NCBI GenBank assembly: GCA_002751075.1 | Contig: NAOQ01000009.1 | Coordinates: 233,477-245,560 of the forward strand | Length of the DNA: 12,084 nucleotides | Source: Ichthyophonus hoferi | Lineage: Eukaryota > Opisthokonta > Ichthyosporea > Ichthyophonida > Ichthyophonidae | Reading direction: 5' to 3' | Part shown: positions 1 through 7,964 of the stretch, piece by piece | How the letters are laid out: each line of letters begins with the position of its first letter | Position numbering within the stretch: the stretch's first letter is position 1 | Made by a program: the position numbers and the translations under genes | Notes under the pieces: generated by a model | The model's input: the letters and a program-made list of their open reading frames with translations, nothing else | What the model was told of the DNA's origin: nothing | The model's database searches: none

Positions 1-11
1 TACATATACAT

Positions 12-43
12 ACACTTACACTTACACTTACACTTACACACAG
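12..43 (+). repeat. ACACTT hexanucleotide microsatellite at a splice acceptor
   Basis: Four ACACTT units run directly into ACACACAG, the acceptor of MARS1 exon a. The repeat thus occupies the place of the polypyrimidine tract. Confidence 0.8.
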
Positions 44-134
44 GATAACGTAACCTTTCACGGAGTTATTTTCCCAGCCTCTCTGTTAGCTACCAAAGAC
101 AACTGGACCTATGTCAAGATGATTAGTTCTGTTG
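44..134 (+). CDS. MARS1: MARS1 exon a: catalytic core before the KFSKS loop
   Basis: It encodes [20 protein letters not shown] followed by [10 protein letters not shown], matching the DNxPFHxxxFPxxxLG segment of eukaryotic MetRS. The acceptor is CACACAG at 37-43 and the donor GTAAGT at 135. The exon ends in phase 1. Its acceptor lacks a usual pyrimidine tract and is instead the end of an ACACTT hexamer microsatellite. Confidence 0.92.
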
Positions 135-3100
135 GTAAGTAAAGGAGATAGATTGAGAGCCCTATATGTAAATTATAATCACATACTACTACATACACTG
201 TGTGCTCCTTGTTGTTTCTCTATCTGTTTATCATACTATCAAATATTAAATATTATATAATATATACTATCATTCATATGATAATACGTACTAGAATACA
301 CCCTTTCATGCATACAGACATATATATAGATATATATTATAATTCATAATAGAATACACACATTCGCACATTCACACATTCACATATACATACATACTAT
401 AATATATATATACTATATATATTCTACTCTCTCTCTCTCTCTCTCCCTGTCCTTCTCCTTCTCACTATCTCTTTATTATTAATTCCCATACTTATTTACT
501 GCAGTGCTGACTAGATTTACTGTAACCAAAGTGCATTCTAATAAGAATAGCATTAAGCATTGATATAGTCCATAAAAAGAAAGGATATGAATGAGAATTA
601 GATGAGAGGAAAAAATAGAGCGCAATTTTGTTTTAAGTTTGATTTAATACTCCTCAAGGATTGGGTATTGTTATTATGATATAATTTAAATGGACGTCAG
701 CTAACATCCCGTTATATCTTAATTAGAGTATCTTAATTACGAGGATACCAAGTTTAGTAAGAGCCGAGGCATTGGTGTGTTTGGTAATGACACTGTAGCG
801 GTAGGTGTTCATTGGATGAGGGCCATTCTGTTTATGTGTCAAAGTGATTGGGTGATAGCTGGTGATTATTTTATATTTATTTAAGCCGTGGAGTTCTATT
901 ATAAATGATGAAATTGATTGGGCTATAGGTTGTTATTATTTTATATTTATTTTAACCATGAGGTCCTAACTACAATTTCAAGATAATATAAACACGCACA
1001 TCGCATGTATAATATGTTGTATGTAAATTGAAAAAATTAACCATAGAAGGCGGGGTTCTATAGACACATTTATATAAAATGAATACCTATACCGTAATGT
1101 ATAATCTATGTAATAAAATATAATATAATATGTTGTTTGTAAATTTAGAAAATTAACTATGTTGGGGGGGTTCGATAGACTGGTATTAATCCCAGTGTTT
1201 GGCGATTTTACCTATTGTTCATTCGCCCCGAAGGACAAGATTCTGCTTTTAGGTTGGTTCCCTGTTGAGTTAATGACATCATAAGTTGCCTTTTTTAGGT
1301 GTCACGCAATTTAAGTTGGGTTGCGCGGAAAATTTGATTATAATTATGAGTAATTTGGGGATGGTTTGACCATTTTTTTTTACTTAGATTTGTTTTATTA
1401 TAAAATGGTAATGGGAGTTATACGGGTCGAGTCACCTTAGGTGATCCGGACCTAAATACCTAATAGCTATACCTGTTCATTGAATAATATTAAATTTTTA
1501 CGTACAGTTTTTCAATTATATATATATATATATATATATCTTTTTTATCTTTTCAAACTAACAAAAACATCTCCATACACTATATATACTTTGATACTTA
1601 TACACTTATACTTCTCTATATATATTAACCAACAAAAACATTTTTACACTCAGCTGGGCCGATCTACAACAAGTCAACAACAGTATTCTCCTCAATAACT
1701 TTGGTAACTTTGTGCACCGTAGTTTGACGTTTGTTATGAACAACTTTAATAAGACAGTTCCTAAGGCTAACCCTAATGCCGATGACTATAACTTTATTGC
1801 TTTGGTCAATAGAGAACTTAGCTCTTATGTGGAGAATATGGAACAGGTGTGTATCTATTTGTGCATTGTGTTGTATAGTACCGTATAATATAGTAGAGAA
1901 TAGTATATAGTACTGTGTTAGTACTGTGTTTATGTTTATGTTTATGTTTATGGTTATATTGTAGTATTACATAGTATAATATATGTAGTATAATACTATA
2001 TAGTATAATGCTGTATTAATTAATTATTTGTTCTATCTACCAATCACTACAGTGCAAACTGAGAGAGGCCCTTAAGAATGTGACCCTGATATCTAAATTA
2101 GGCAATCAATACATTCAAGAGAATCAGCCCTGGAAATTAGCAAAGGCTGAGTAAGTGTAGCTGATCTATACCCTATCACTTTCATCTATACTCTTATTTT
2201 TATCAATGGCTATTTTATTATTTTATTTTATTTTTAAAAAGCCTTTTTTATAGGTAGGTTATGATACGTTGTTTTTTTATTGTTGTTTAAATATTTAGTG
2301 TTATTTTAGATATGATATTTCATATATGGCGCGTGGAAATTTTATCCCTCCAATCATTACCTGTATGCCAATTTTATACTAAACAGTTATCCAATTGAAA
2401 ACCGTTATTTAATTTTTAATTTCTAATTAAATAAGGTTTATATCCTTCCATAAATGGTTATGATGCTATATGTGATATATACATATCAGAGTAGTTATAT
2501 AAACCAGGCCTTCCAATTAAATTTAAATTTTAAGGTTTTAAGATTCTAAAATAATCCACACATATACTTATATATATACCTACCAATCATATTCAGGGAA
2601 ACTATGGAGCGTTGCGCTACAGTTGTATCTATTTCCGCCAACCTGGCCTACCTCCTCGCTTCCCTATTGGATCCTTATATGCCTGAAAGTGAGCATCGGC
2701 ACTTTTTTACATTATTACCTAAACTATTTGTTGTGTCCGATTGGCAATCTTTCCGTTATCCTTGTCTCCTTTGTACCTTGTATGTATTATATTATATCCA
2801 CTTGCATTTGTTAATTAAAATTATAATCATATTGATATTTTTGATTTTCATCAATTCAATTCGCTAATTACATTTAAACTACTTATTAATTAGAATGTAT
2901 TCTATTAAATGACTTTGGTTGGATTTGTTTTTTGAAATTTTACTTATTTATTACCATTGGTGGGTATGTATGTATTGCAATTATAATGTATTAATGTCAC
3001 TTTAAGCGTATTTACGAAGTTCTTTGATTGGAAGCTATATTTATTTTAGACTTCAAATAATTATTATGATTGCACAGTTTATCTTATTGATATATCAAAA

Positions 3101-5176
3101 TTCTAATATAAAAATGATCCAATCCACAGTCGCCAACAAGCTGTGTGATATGCTCAACCTTAAGATGTAAGTTATTTTTAGTTAACTGATCTTTATTTTA
3201 CTTCGCTGATTGGATATTGGTCATCGCATATACATTTAGATAAACACGTATATATATGTGCATATATGTATTATTAATTTATTATTGTTCCATTTTTTTA
3301 ATTCTTCTTACGATTGTATATATGATATGCATGATGTCTATTTCCATTTAAGGGAAGTATGTCGTACGCCAACCAATAGTATTGATTATTCTTATCTACT
3401 CACATATATCCACCCAATCATCATCACAGGTGCAATATTCAGGGTGCTGAGTTTATTCCCAGTATCCCTGTAGGTCACGTGATTAATGAGCCACACACTC
3501 TCTTCACCAAAATTGGTAATTAAATCTAATCTAATCTAATCTACCCGGATCGTACATTAATCTTATTTTTCTTCACTCACATTTCTATTCTTCGTTACCC
3601 TATCTATCTATCTATTTCTCTATCTATCTGGCTATTATAATATTAATTTATATACCTGTTGTGATTTATGTTTTTCGCCTGTATAGTTTTTTATTATCTT
3701 TACTTATTACTTATACTGAGCAACAATGAAAAACAATAGACATACACATATATTTATATAAATACCGTACACCTATCTCTTCTTTCCTTTATTTTGTTTT
3801 TTATATATTTTTTATATATTACTATATTTAATATACCCTATAGCATCCCAGTTAAATATGTCTTGGTTTAACCTCTTCCAATCATCTCTCATCAATAATA
3901 ATAATGTTTTATTATTTATTTATTTTTTACCAATGAAATACATTTATGATGTGTGATAGCTTACTATGTGTGATTCTAATTGGTTGTTATTATGGAAAAC
4001 TAGATTCGGACTGGTGGAATATAATAGGTAGGCATTTATTAACCAATTAAATATCCACCACTCAGAGAACCCCATCATGGAGGAGTGTAAAATTAAGTTT
4101 GCCGGTAAACAGAGTGATCGTGACGGGAAAGGTATATGTTATTGATTGGTTCAATAATGATGCATATATATTATAGGATAATAGTACGTTAGTATATTAC
4201 TATTATATTTTGTTAGTGTAATAAAATGATCTGTATAAAATGCAACAAAACCAGGGAGGCTTTTATCAAGTGTAAATATGTTATATATATTAATGCATAT
4301 TATGTTACCTCTATTATGTTATCTACTTTCTAACACACTACTCTCTACAGCCAAGGAAGTGGTGCCAGCCGACCCAGCCAAGGTAGTTAATTAATTAATT
4401 AATTAATTAACATTTAATTATCTTTTAATTATTAATATATATATATGCGTATGCCAATGTATTTGATATTAGTGATTCGACAATTATTTTAGCCTTGTTT
4501 TAAAATCTATCATTATGTTATCAACCGAACCCAAAACTTTGCTTATTACTATATATGGTATTATTGTATATGATATTACTGTCTTATGACTCTTTCTTTC
4601 TTGTCTCTTTCTAGGTGGCGGAACTAGAAGCCTTAATTAAAGAACAGGGTGAGAAGGTTCGTCTATTGAAACTAGATAATGCTGAGAAAACTGTGTTGGC
4701 AACTGAGGTATGTATTGCATTATAACTATGGTAGTGTTTTTTTGTATTAGTGTATGAATACCTATATATATATATTTCTAATTGTAAACGTATTGTCTTT
4801 GATAATTGCTCAAGTGTATCAAATGCTATTATATTATTACACTAGTACCATATATATATATATTTCTCATACAGTGTTTACCTATAATTTTTTATTTCTC
4901 CAATCCAATTAATCCAATATATTAACCCATAATTAATTATATAATTAATTATATACATATACACACGCACAGGTAACCAATCTATTGGCTCTAAAGAAAG
5001 ACCTCGTTAAGTTAGTAGGAGCGCCCGTGGTTGAGAAAAAAAAAGGAAAGACAGAGAAGAAGCCTAAAGCTGAAAAGAAAGAGAAAAAACCTAAGGTTGA
5101 AAAGAAAGAAAAGGCTGAAAAGGCTGAGAAAAAGCAGGTGAAGGAGGAGAGCAAAGAAAATACACAGAAACAGTAA
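44..5176 (+). CDS. MARS1: cytosolic methionyl-tRNA synthetase, C-terminal two-fifths (12 exons; N-terminus outside window)
   Basis: The enzyme charges tRNA-Met with methionine in the cytosol using ATP. Joined exons are 44-134, 727-800, 1179-1252, 1654-1846, 2053-2150, 2597-2688, 3130-3166, 3430-3515, 4066-4131, 4351-4382, 4615-4707 and 4973-5176. Intron phases are consistent throughout and give 379 residues plus TAA. Seen in order (fragment numbering): class I catalytic core with KFSKS at 39-43 (the KMSKS-type ATP loop); the RPEGQDSAF block around 70-79; the anticodon-binding helical domain (about 80-245), including NNFGNFVHR at 94-102 and the PWKLAK segment near 170; a WHEP domain (about 282-330); and a Lys/Glu tail (333-379). 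In E. coli MetRS the equivalents of the NNFGNF helix and the PW tryptophan read the CAU anticodon. WHEP domains bind tRNA or synthetase partners in animals. Exons follow remembered human MARS1 without gaps, so no exon seems missing. The upstream part of the gene lies left of the window. Confidence 0.95.
135..726 (+). other. MARS1: MARS1 intron with simple repeats
   Basis: This AT-rich intron holds TA-rich stretches, a short ACATTC-type repeat near 358-385 and a CT run at 427-445. I see no open coding segment, RNA gene or element ends in it. Confidence 0.7.
427..445 (+). repeat. CT dinucleotide microsatellite
   Basis: Nine consecutive CT units within a MARS1 intron, followed by further pyrimidine-rich sequence to about 475. 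Confidence 0.85.
727..800 (+). CDS. MARS1: MARS1 exon b: KFSKS catalytic loop
   Basis: With the G carried over from exon a it reads [20 protein letters not shown] then NDTVA, holding the ATP-binding KFSKS signature (animal MetRS also has Phe here). The acceptor is AATTAG at 721-726. The donor GTAGGT at 801 gives the same spacing from SKS to the following TG as in human MetRS. A second in-frame GT lies at 795. The exon ends in phase 0. Confidence 0.92.
841..972 (+). repeat. Diverged tandem duplication, period about 70 bp
   Basis: Two copies, about 841-903 and 911-972, share the order GATTGGG, then ATAG, then a common ATTATTTTATATTTATTT block, then CC(G/A)TG(A/G)G and TCCTA or TTCTA. It lies inside the intron between MARS1 exons b and c. 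Confidence 0.65.
1011..1180 (+). repeat. Diverged direct repeat that includes the exon c splice acceptor
   Basis: Copy 1 (about 1011-1065) and copy 2 (about 1127-1180) share AATATGTTGT, then TGTAAATT, then AAAATTAAC(C/T)AT, then a G-run and GGTTC(T/G)ATAGAC. Copy 2 ends with the acceptor used by exon c. Copy 1 holds the matching TATAG but is followed by non-coding sequence. Confidence 0.7.
1179..1252 (+). CDS. MARS1: MARS1 exon c: end of the catalytic domain
   Basis: It encodes [20 protein letters not shown] then DSAF, the conserved [17 protein letters not shown] stretch joining the catalytic and anticodon-binding domains. The acceptor is TTCGATAG ending at 1178 and the donor GTTGGT at 1253. 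The exon ends in phase 2, and the split Ser codon is completed by exon d. Confidence 0.92.
1253..1653 (+). other. MARS1: MARS1 intron with a TA microsatellite
   Basis: It contains a T-rich stretch near 1372-1400 and an uninterrupted TA run at 1517-1539. The ATG-started frame beginning at 1480 is TA-repeat translation that runs into exon d in the wrong frame. Nothing else was seen. Confidence 0.7.
1517..1539 (+). repeat. TA dinucleotide microsatellite
   Basis: A 23-base run of alternating T and A, intronic. Confidence 0.85.
1654..1846 (+). CDS. MARS1: MARS1 exon d: anticodon-binding domain, first helices
   Basis: It starts [20 protein letters not shown] and continues VHRSLTF to [13 protein letters not shown]. 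The [11 protein letters not shown] helix aligns with human LLNNLGNFINR and with the E. coli helix whose Asn and Arg contact the CAU anticodon. The acceptor is ACTCAG at 1648-1653 and the donor GTGTGT at 1847. Phase 0 at the end. An overlapping ATG-started frame here is out of register and not real. Confidence 0.93.
2053..2150 (+). CDS. MARS1: MARS1 exon e: anticodon-binding domain, [10 protein letters not shown] segment
   Basis: It encodes [20 protein letters not shown] then [12 protein letters not shown]. This aligns with human GNQYIQVNEPWKRIKG and E. coli YVDEQAPWVVAK, whose Trp stacks on the anticodon. The acceptor is CACTACAG before 2053 and the donor GTAAGT at 2151. Ends in phase 2. Confidence 0.93.
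2151..2596 (+). other. MARS1: MARS1 intron, no further feature
   Basis: AT-rich, with T-rich stretches near 2210-2280. No conserved coding segment or element was recognised. Confidence 0.6.
2597..2688 (+). CDS. MARS1: MARS1 exon f: anticodon-binding domain, PYMPE helix
   Basis: With the carried GA it reads [20 protein letters not shown] then [10 protein letters not shown], matching [24 protein letters not shown] of the human enzyme. The acceptor is ATTCAG at 2591-2596 and the donor GTGAGC at 2689. Ends in phase 1. The frame runs on open into the intron as far as 2867, but the homology stops at the donor. Confidence 0.9.
2689..3129 (+). other. MARS1: MARS1 intron, no further feature
   Basis: AT-rich with a T-rich first half. 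The open frame that continues from exon f to 2867 becomes low-complexity Ile/Leu-rich translation and is not supported as coding. Confidence 0.6.
3130..3166 (+). CDS. MARS1: MARS1 exon g: 37-nt small exon
   Basis: It encodes [12 protein letters not shown] plus two bases of the next Met codon, corresponding to the short helix after PYMP in human MetRS. The acceptor is ATCCACAG ending at 3129 and the donor GTAAGT at 3167. Its identity rests on matching phases on both sides and on position. The sequence alone is too short to be diagnostic. Confidence 0.85.
3430..3515 (+). CDS. MARS1: MARS1 exon h: end of the anticodon-binding domain
   Basis: It encodes [20 protein letters not shown] then EPHTLFTKI, aligning with human LPAGHQIGTVSPLFQKL. 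The acceptor is ATCACAG ending at 3429 and the donor GTAATT at 3516. Ends in phase 1, so the Glu of TKIEN is split. Confidence 0.9.
3525..3543 (+). repeat. TCTAA pentanucleotide microsatellite
   Basis: Nearly four units of TCTAA, just 3' of the MARS1 exon h donor. Confidence 0.75.
3601..3629 (+). repeat. Interrupted TATC tetranucleotide microsatellite
   Basis: TATC units at 3601-3614 and again at 3620-3629, separated by TTTCTC; intronic. Confidence 0.75.
4066..4131 (+). CDS. MARS1: MARS1 exon i: link from the anticodon-binding domain to WHEP
   Basis: With the carried G it reads [20 protein letters not shown] then GK, matching human ENDQIESLRQRFGGGQAKT. The acceptor is CCACTCAG ending at 4065 and the donor GTATAT at 4132. 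Ends in phase 1. Confidence 0.9.
4351..4382 (+). CDS. MARS1: MARS1 exon j: 32-nt linker exon
   Basis: With the carried G it encodes [11 protein letters not shown], a flexible linker before the WHEP domain. The acceptor is CTCTACAG ending at 4350 and the donor GTAGTT at 4383. It goes from phase 1 to phase 0, exactly what the flanking exons need. Directly downstream is a six-unit TTAA repeat. Confidence 0.85.
4387..4410 (+). repeat. TTAA tetranucleotide microsatellite
   Basis: Six perfect TTAA units, starting four bases into the intron after MARS1 exon j, so next to its splice donor. Confidence 0.85.
4615..4707 (+). CDS. MARS1: MARS1 exon k: first half of the WHEP domain
   Basis: It encodes [20 protein letters not shown] then [11 protein letters not shown], the first helix and turn of a WHEP domain (human: [31 protein letters not shown]). 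The acceptor has a good pyrimidine tract, TCTCTTTCTAG ending at 4614. The donor is GTATGT at 4708. Phase 0 at both ends, so the intron splits the domain cleanly. Confidence 0.92.
4973..5176 (+). CDS. MARS1: MARS1 exon l: second half of WHEP, Lys-rich tail and stop
   Basis: It encodes [18 protein letters not shown], completing the WHEP helical hairpin. A 47-residue tail of Lys, Glu, Pro and Ala follows, with repeated KPKxEKKEK units, ending in NTQKQ and TAA at 5174-5176. The acceptor is ACGCACAG ending at 4972. Many animal MetRS proteins end in a short basic run; this one is longer. The tail is probably disordered and may help bind RNA (inference). Confidence 0.92.
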   Translation, partial: VTNLLALKKDLVKLVGAPVVEKKKGKTEKKPKAEKKEKKPKVEKKEKAEKAEKKQVKEESKENTQKQ

Positions 5177-5286
5177 AGGATTTAGTTATAGTTGCTACAT
5201 AATATGTTTTAATATATACTTATACATATATATGCATGCATCCTTATGTAGTAGTTTATTTCCTTTAACCTTGGAGGTTTAATATA

Positions 5287-5292
5287 AATAAA
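5287..5292 (+). promoter_or_regulatory. MARS1: Poly(A) signal AATAAA of MARS1
   Basis: A consensus AATAAA lies 111 bases after the MARS1 stop. GT-containing sequence (TTGTTAGTCTGATCGTTGTCGG) follows within about 30 bases, as expected of a downstream element. It is the first such signal after the stop. AT-rich DNA gives chance matches, so this is probable rather than certain. Confidence 0.6.
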
Positions 5293-6530
5293 TATAATAT
5301 TGTTAGTCTGATCGTTGTCGGACTATGCTATAGAAATGATGTGATATGTGTAGTATATGCAAGATATATGGTATCAACTGTGGTTATACCATTGAGCGGA
5401 TCAAATCCAAACGACTGTTTTTCACTTAGTCAATCAAGTCACAAGGCAACCTGCCCTATATTATATTAAAAACAAAAAACACTGAAGTCTCTCTCTATTG
5501 GTAGATTATGAGATTAGAATCAAGATTAGATTATTATATACTTAAGTCAAATATTAGAGTATTGTACTATTTAATTTTTATTTTAGTTTATATTAGTAAT
5601 ATGATTGCCTTGCCTGATAATGGTCCAATTATTATATTACTTATGTTTAATGGATATAAAAGTTTTTATATTGATTCTTACTTAGCGATATAGCGTATAT
5701 GTGGTAATACGTAACTATATTCAATTAGTTGGCCTTCTTTCCAGTCAAAGTATTTGGATTATCTACTTCAAATTCTTTGACAACTATAGACATAATATGA
5801 AACAAAACATAAAACACATAAGTTGAACAGTAAATATTGACCTAAAATAGTAAATTTTATGTGTAGTTATTTTTGTTCCTTTCATACATTCCCATATCAA
5901 CAATCAATAAAAGATTAGAGACCCACTACGTTATCTGATCTTAACATTATCTCGATAATCTTACACTATCATGTCCTTATTAGGATGACTCGGTTTTACA
6001 AAAAGAACAATTATCCACTTAAATAATATATTACTCGCATTCTCTCGGGGTTGGATCATGCAAACTTATTTTACCTTGTTTTTATTAATAATAAACTATA
6101 ATATTTGTTGATTTTTTTCCTTGAGTTGAGATCTTTTTAGCACTAATAAAATCTGTATGTGATAAATTCTTATACTCAACATTGAGGGTTTTAATTGCTT
6201 AAAGATTATAATTAGGAATGGTTAATAAATCTAAGCCAATAACTGGCAGTTATTTTTAATGGTAATTAATTGAGATTAAAATTTTACTGGTAAATGTAGA
6301 TCATTAATCTCACTCCAAATAATAATTCTTTACTAAAATATTATTCATATTTAAATACTATTAATAAATAACTATAAAGAATAATATTGAATTATTCAAT
6401 TATTAATAATTTTAACTAATATTATCCAATAAACCCCTAATAACTATAACAAGTTACTGGTAGGTACAGAATATAATATTATAATATAGTAGTTAACTAC
6501 AGTGACAACAATTTTACATACCTTACACCC
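5293..6530. other. AT-rich spacer with no supported gene
   Basis: This stretch contains only short open frames of biased composition, for example one at 5508-5693 whose translation is an Ile/Leu/Tyr-rich run. The part from about 6230 to 6480 is especially rich in AATAAT-like low-complexity sequence. No RNA gene, element end or conserved coding segment was recognised. Confidence 0.6.
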
Positions 6531-6570
6531 GAAACGCAAATATATATTTTTATTTATATATTTGCGTTTC
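6531..6570. repeat. Perfect inverted repeat, 16-bp arms with an 8-base spacer
   Basis: The left arm GAAACGCAAATATATA (6531-6546) is matched by its exact reverse complement at 6555-6570, with a T/A spacer between. The outer ten bases of each arm are mixed-sequence, so this is more than AT alternation. It lies about 180 bases upstream of the HTH frame. No target-site duplication is evident at its edges. It could be the ends of a tiny or collapsed foldback element, a protein-binding dyad, or a transcribed hairpin. Confidence 0.75.
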
Positions 6571-6633
6571 ATGTGTACACGTAAACCACTCTCTAAGAAT
6601 ATATTTTGTAATTTACAAAAAGAAAAAGAAAAA

Positions 6634-6700
6634 CAATAACCACAACACAGTGAGCTAATAACTACAACACTGTTGGAAAATAACTACAACACAGTAAGAT
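6634..6700. repeat. Three-copy tandem repeat of about 22 bp
   Basis: Copies at about 6634-6656, 6657-6678 and 6679-6700 share the core AATAAC(T/C)ACAACAC followed by AGT or TGT. It sits directly upstream of the HTH frame. Confidence 0.7.
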
Positions 6701-6745
6701 AATAAAAAAATAATATACACAGGTTTTGCAAATAGCAGTAAATAA

Positions 6746-7174
6746 ATAATAATCGCAAAGTTTATAAACACCCACCCAAACATAGAATTATTCAACCAGA
6801 TCGTCGGACTTTTACCAACGGAAAAGGTTGAAACTATATCTTTATTAACTGGTATAAGCAAGTCTCGAATCTATCACGTGAAACATTATGTGGAAACAAA
6901 TGACGGAGAATGCAATTTTGAGTCATTTATGGGAAGGAAAGTTAGAAAGAAAATGGCGGAAAAGGCTTCACTTGAAGCAAAAGTGCGCGAGTTGATTAGT
7001 AGGGACAACTCTCTTACACAGGTTGAAGTGAGAGAGATGCTTATCAATGAAAGAGAATTGGTCAGCCGCTCTAGGTTGAATAGGGTGATGAAGTCGAGTG
7101 ATTTGGTTAGGAGGAGGTTGAAAAAAATGCCGAGAGTGGTTCCAAATGAAGATGCAATAACATTAGCTACGTAA
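6746..7174 (+). CDS. Helix-turn-helix protein like a Tc1/mariner-type transposase DNA-binding region; no catalytic domain
   Basis: The frame is open for 142 codons after a TAA at 6743-6745 and ends at TAA 7172-7174. It is clearly richer in G and C than its surroundings. Two HTH-like parts are visible: residues about 21-48 (PTEKVETISLLTGISKSRIY) and about 75-128 (ASLEAKVRELISRDNSLTQV onward, with VSRSRLNRVMK as the likely recognition helix). They are joined by a basic GRKVRKKM segment. A bipartite HTH with a GRK/R linker is the pattern of Tc1/mariner/IS630-type transposases (family knowledge). No DDE/D catalytic region was seen downstream. The first in-frame ATG (6929) lies after the first HTH, so the frame is either a spliced exon (weak AG at 6759-6760, weak donor GTAACA at 7171), a 5'-truncated transposon remnant, or starts at a non-ATG codon. 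Family placement is by eye. Confidence 0.5.
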   Translation: MIIAKFINTHPNIELFNQIVGLLPTEKVETISLLTGISKSRIYHVKHYVETNDGECNFESFMGRKVRKKMAEKASLEAKVRELISRDNSLTQVEVREMLINERELVSRSRLNRVMKSSDLVRRRLKKMPRVVPNEDAITLAT

Positions 7175-7964
7175 CATTAATTTGAAATTAATACGCTTCA
7201 AAGTCATCAAGTAACTAATAATTTGTGCTCAATAACACTTATTATCACACTGGTTTTATCAGTATTACATGAATTATCTACGTAAAAACGAATAACCAAA
7301 TGAATTAATCACATTATAATGTAATTGGTGTATAGTACGCAGTGGCTAACTTGTTTTAATAATGGCACTTGTAAGTGTGACAGATGTGGTTAATTTTAGA
7401 TATAACTGGTTAATGATAAATGATAAATAAGAAACAAATAAATAATATAGAATTAATTGCCAAACTGTTATATTAAACCAAGTACTGGTAACCATAGCTT
7501 GTGTTTCTATGCTTGAAACCACTTTTTAGCTTGAAAAATATGTTTTACTAATAATATTATTACATTATGGAAGGCTCCATGGTTGTTAAATAACAAGTGT
7601 TGTGTAGATTTTAGTTGGCATGATATTTTTAAATATACAATAATTTTGTCTATAACGATGAGTGAGCTATTACATTAACACTATTTATAATATAATATAT
7701 TGTATTTGTTGTATTTTAACTTAAAATGGATTATATTATACAGTATTGTTATATTGTGTTACATATTATATTATATTGTATTATATTTCAGTCAACTGAG
7801 CATTCTTTAATATTGGAACGCAACTATATAGTTGGAGGAATAATCTTGGTTGTGTTAAATTATGTTGTTTATGAATTTTGTGTTCCCATTAAACACATTT
7901 CAAATACACTCTTGCAACTTATGGTTTACTCAATTATTTTGTAGTGAGTCAAAGCAAGTGTATG
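7175..7964. other. AT-rich spacer with no supported gene
   Basis: It contains a 12-bp perfect palindrome (ACATTATAATGT, about 7312-7323), an AATAAA at 7437-7442 that could end the HTH transcript, and an Ile/Leu/Tyr-rich open frame at 7726-7944 that I do not accept as a gene. No transposase catalytic segment was found here. Confidence 0.55.

Larger units (their letters stand above)
3516..4065 (+). other. MARS1: MARS1 intron with tandem micro-repeats
   Basis: It holds a TCTAA repeat at 3525-3543, an interrupted TATC repeat at 3601-3629, and AT-rich low-complexity DNA. No coding segment was recognised. Confidence 0.65.

Noticed and set aside
1166-1180. GGTTCGA resembling a tRNA T-loop
   Set aside because: No acceptor, D or anticodon arms can be formed around it, and it lies in the exon c acceptor repeat.
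1480-1698. Tyr/Ile-rich plus-strand frame
   Set aside because: It is translation of the TA microsatellite running into exon d in the wrong frame.
3258-3473. 71-residue plus-strand frame
   Set aside because: It is intronic and enters exon h out of the frame that matches MetRS.
4945-5154. Phe/Ser-rich minus-strand frame
   Set aside because: It is the antisense of the MARS1 Lys-rich tail.
5508-5693. 61-residue plus-strand frame in the spacer
   Set aside because: Its composition is that expected of AT-rich DNA (Ile, Leu, Tyr), with no recognisable motif or coding-like GC shift.
6655-6861. 68-residue minus-strand frame
   Set aside because: It overlaps the HTH frame antisense and the 22-bp repeats, with low-complexity hydrophobic content.
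7312-7323. ACATTATAATGT palindrome
   Set aside because: Short perfect AT palindromes are expected by chance in DNA of this composition.
7726-7944. 72-residue hydrophobic plus-strand frame, with an ATTTCAG that could be an acceptor
   Set aside because: AT-driven composition, no matching donor or partner exon, and no family resemblance.
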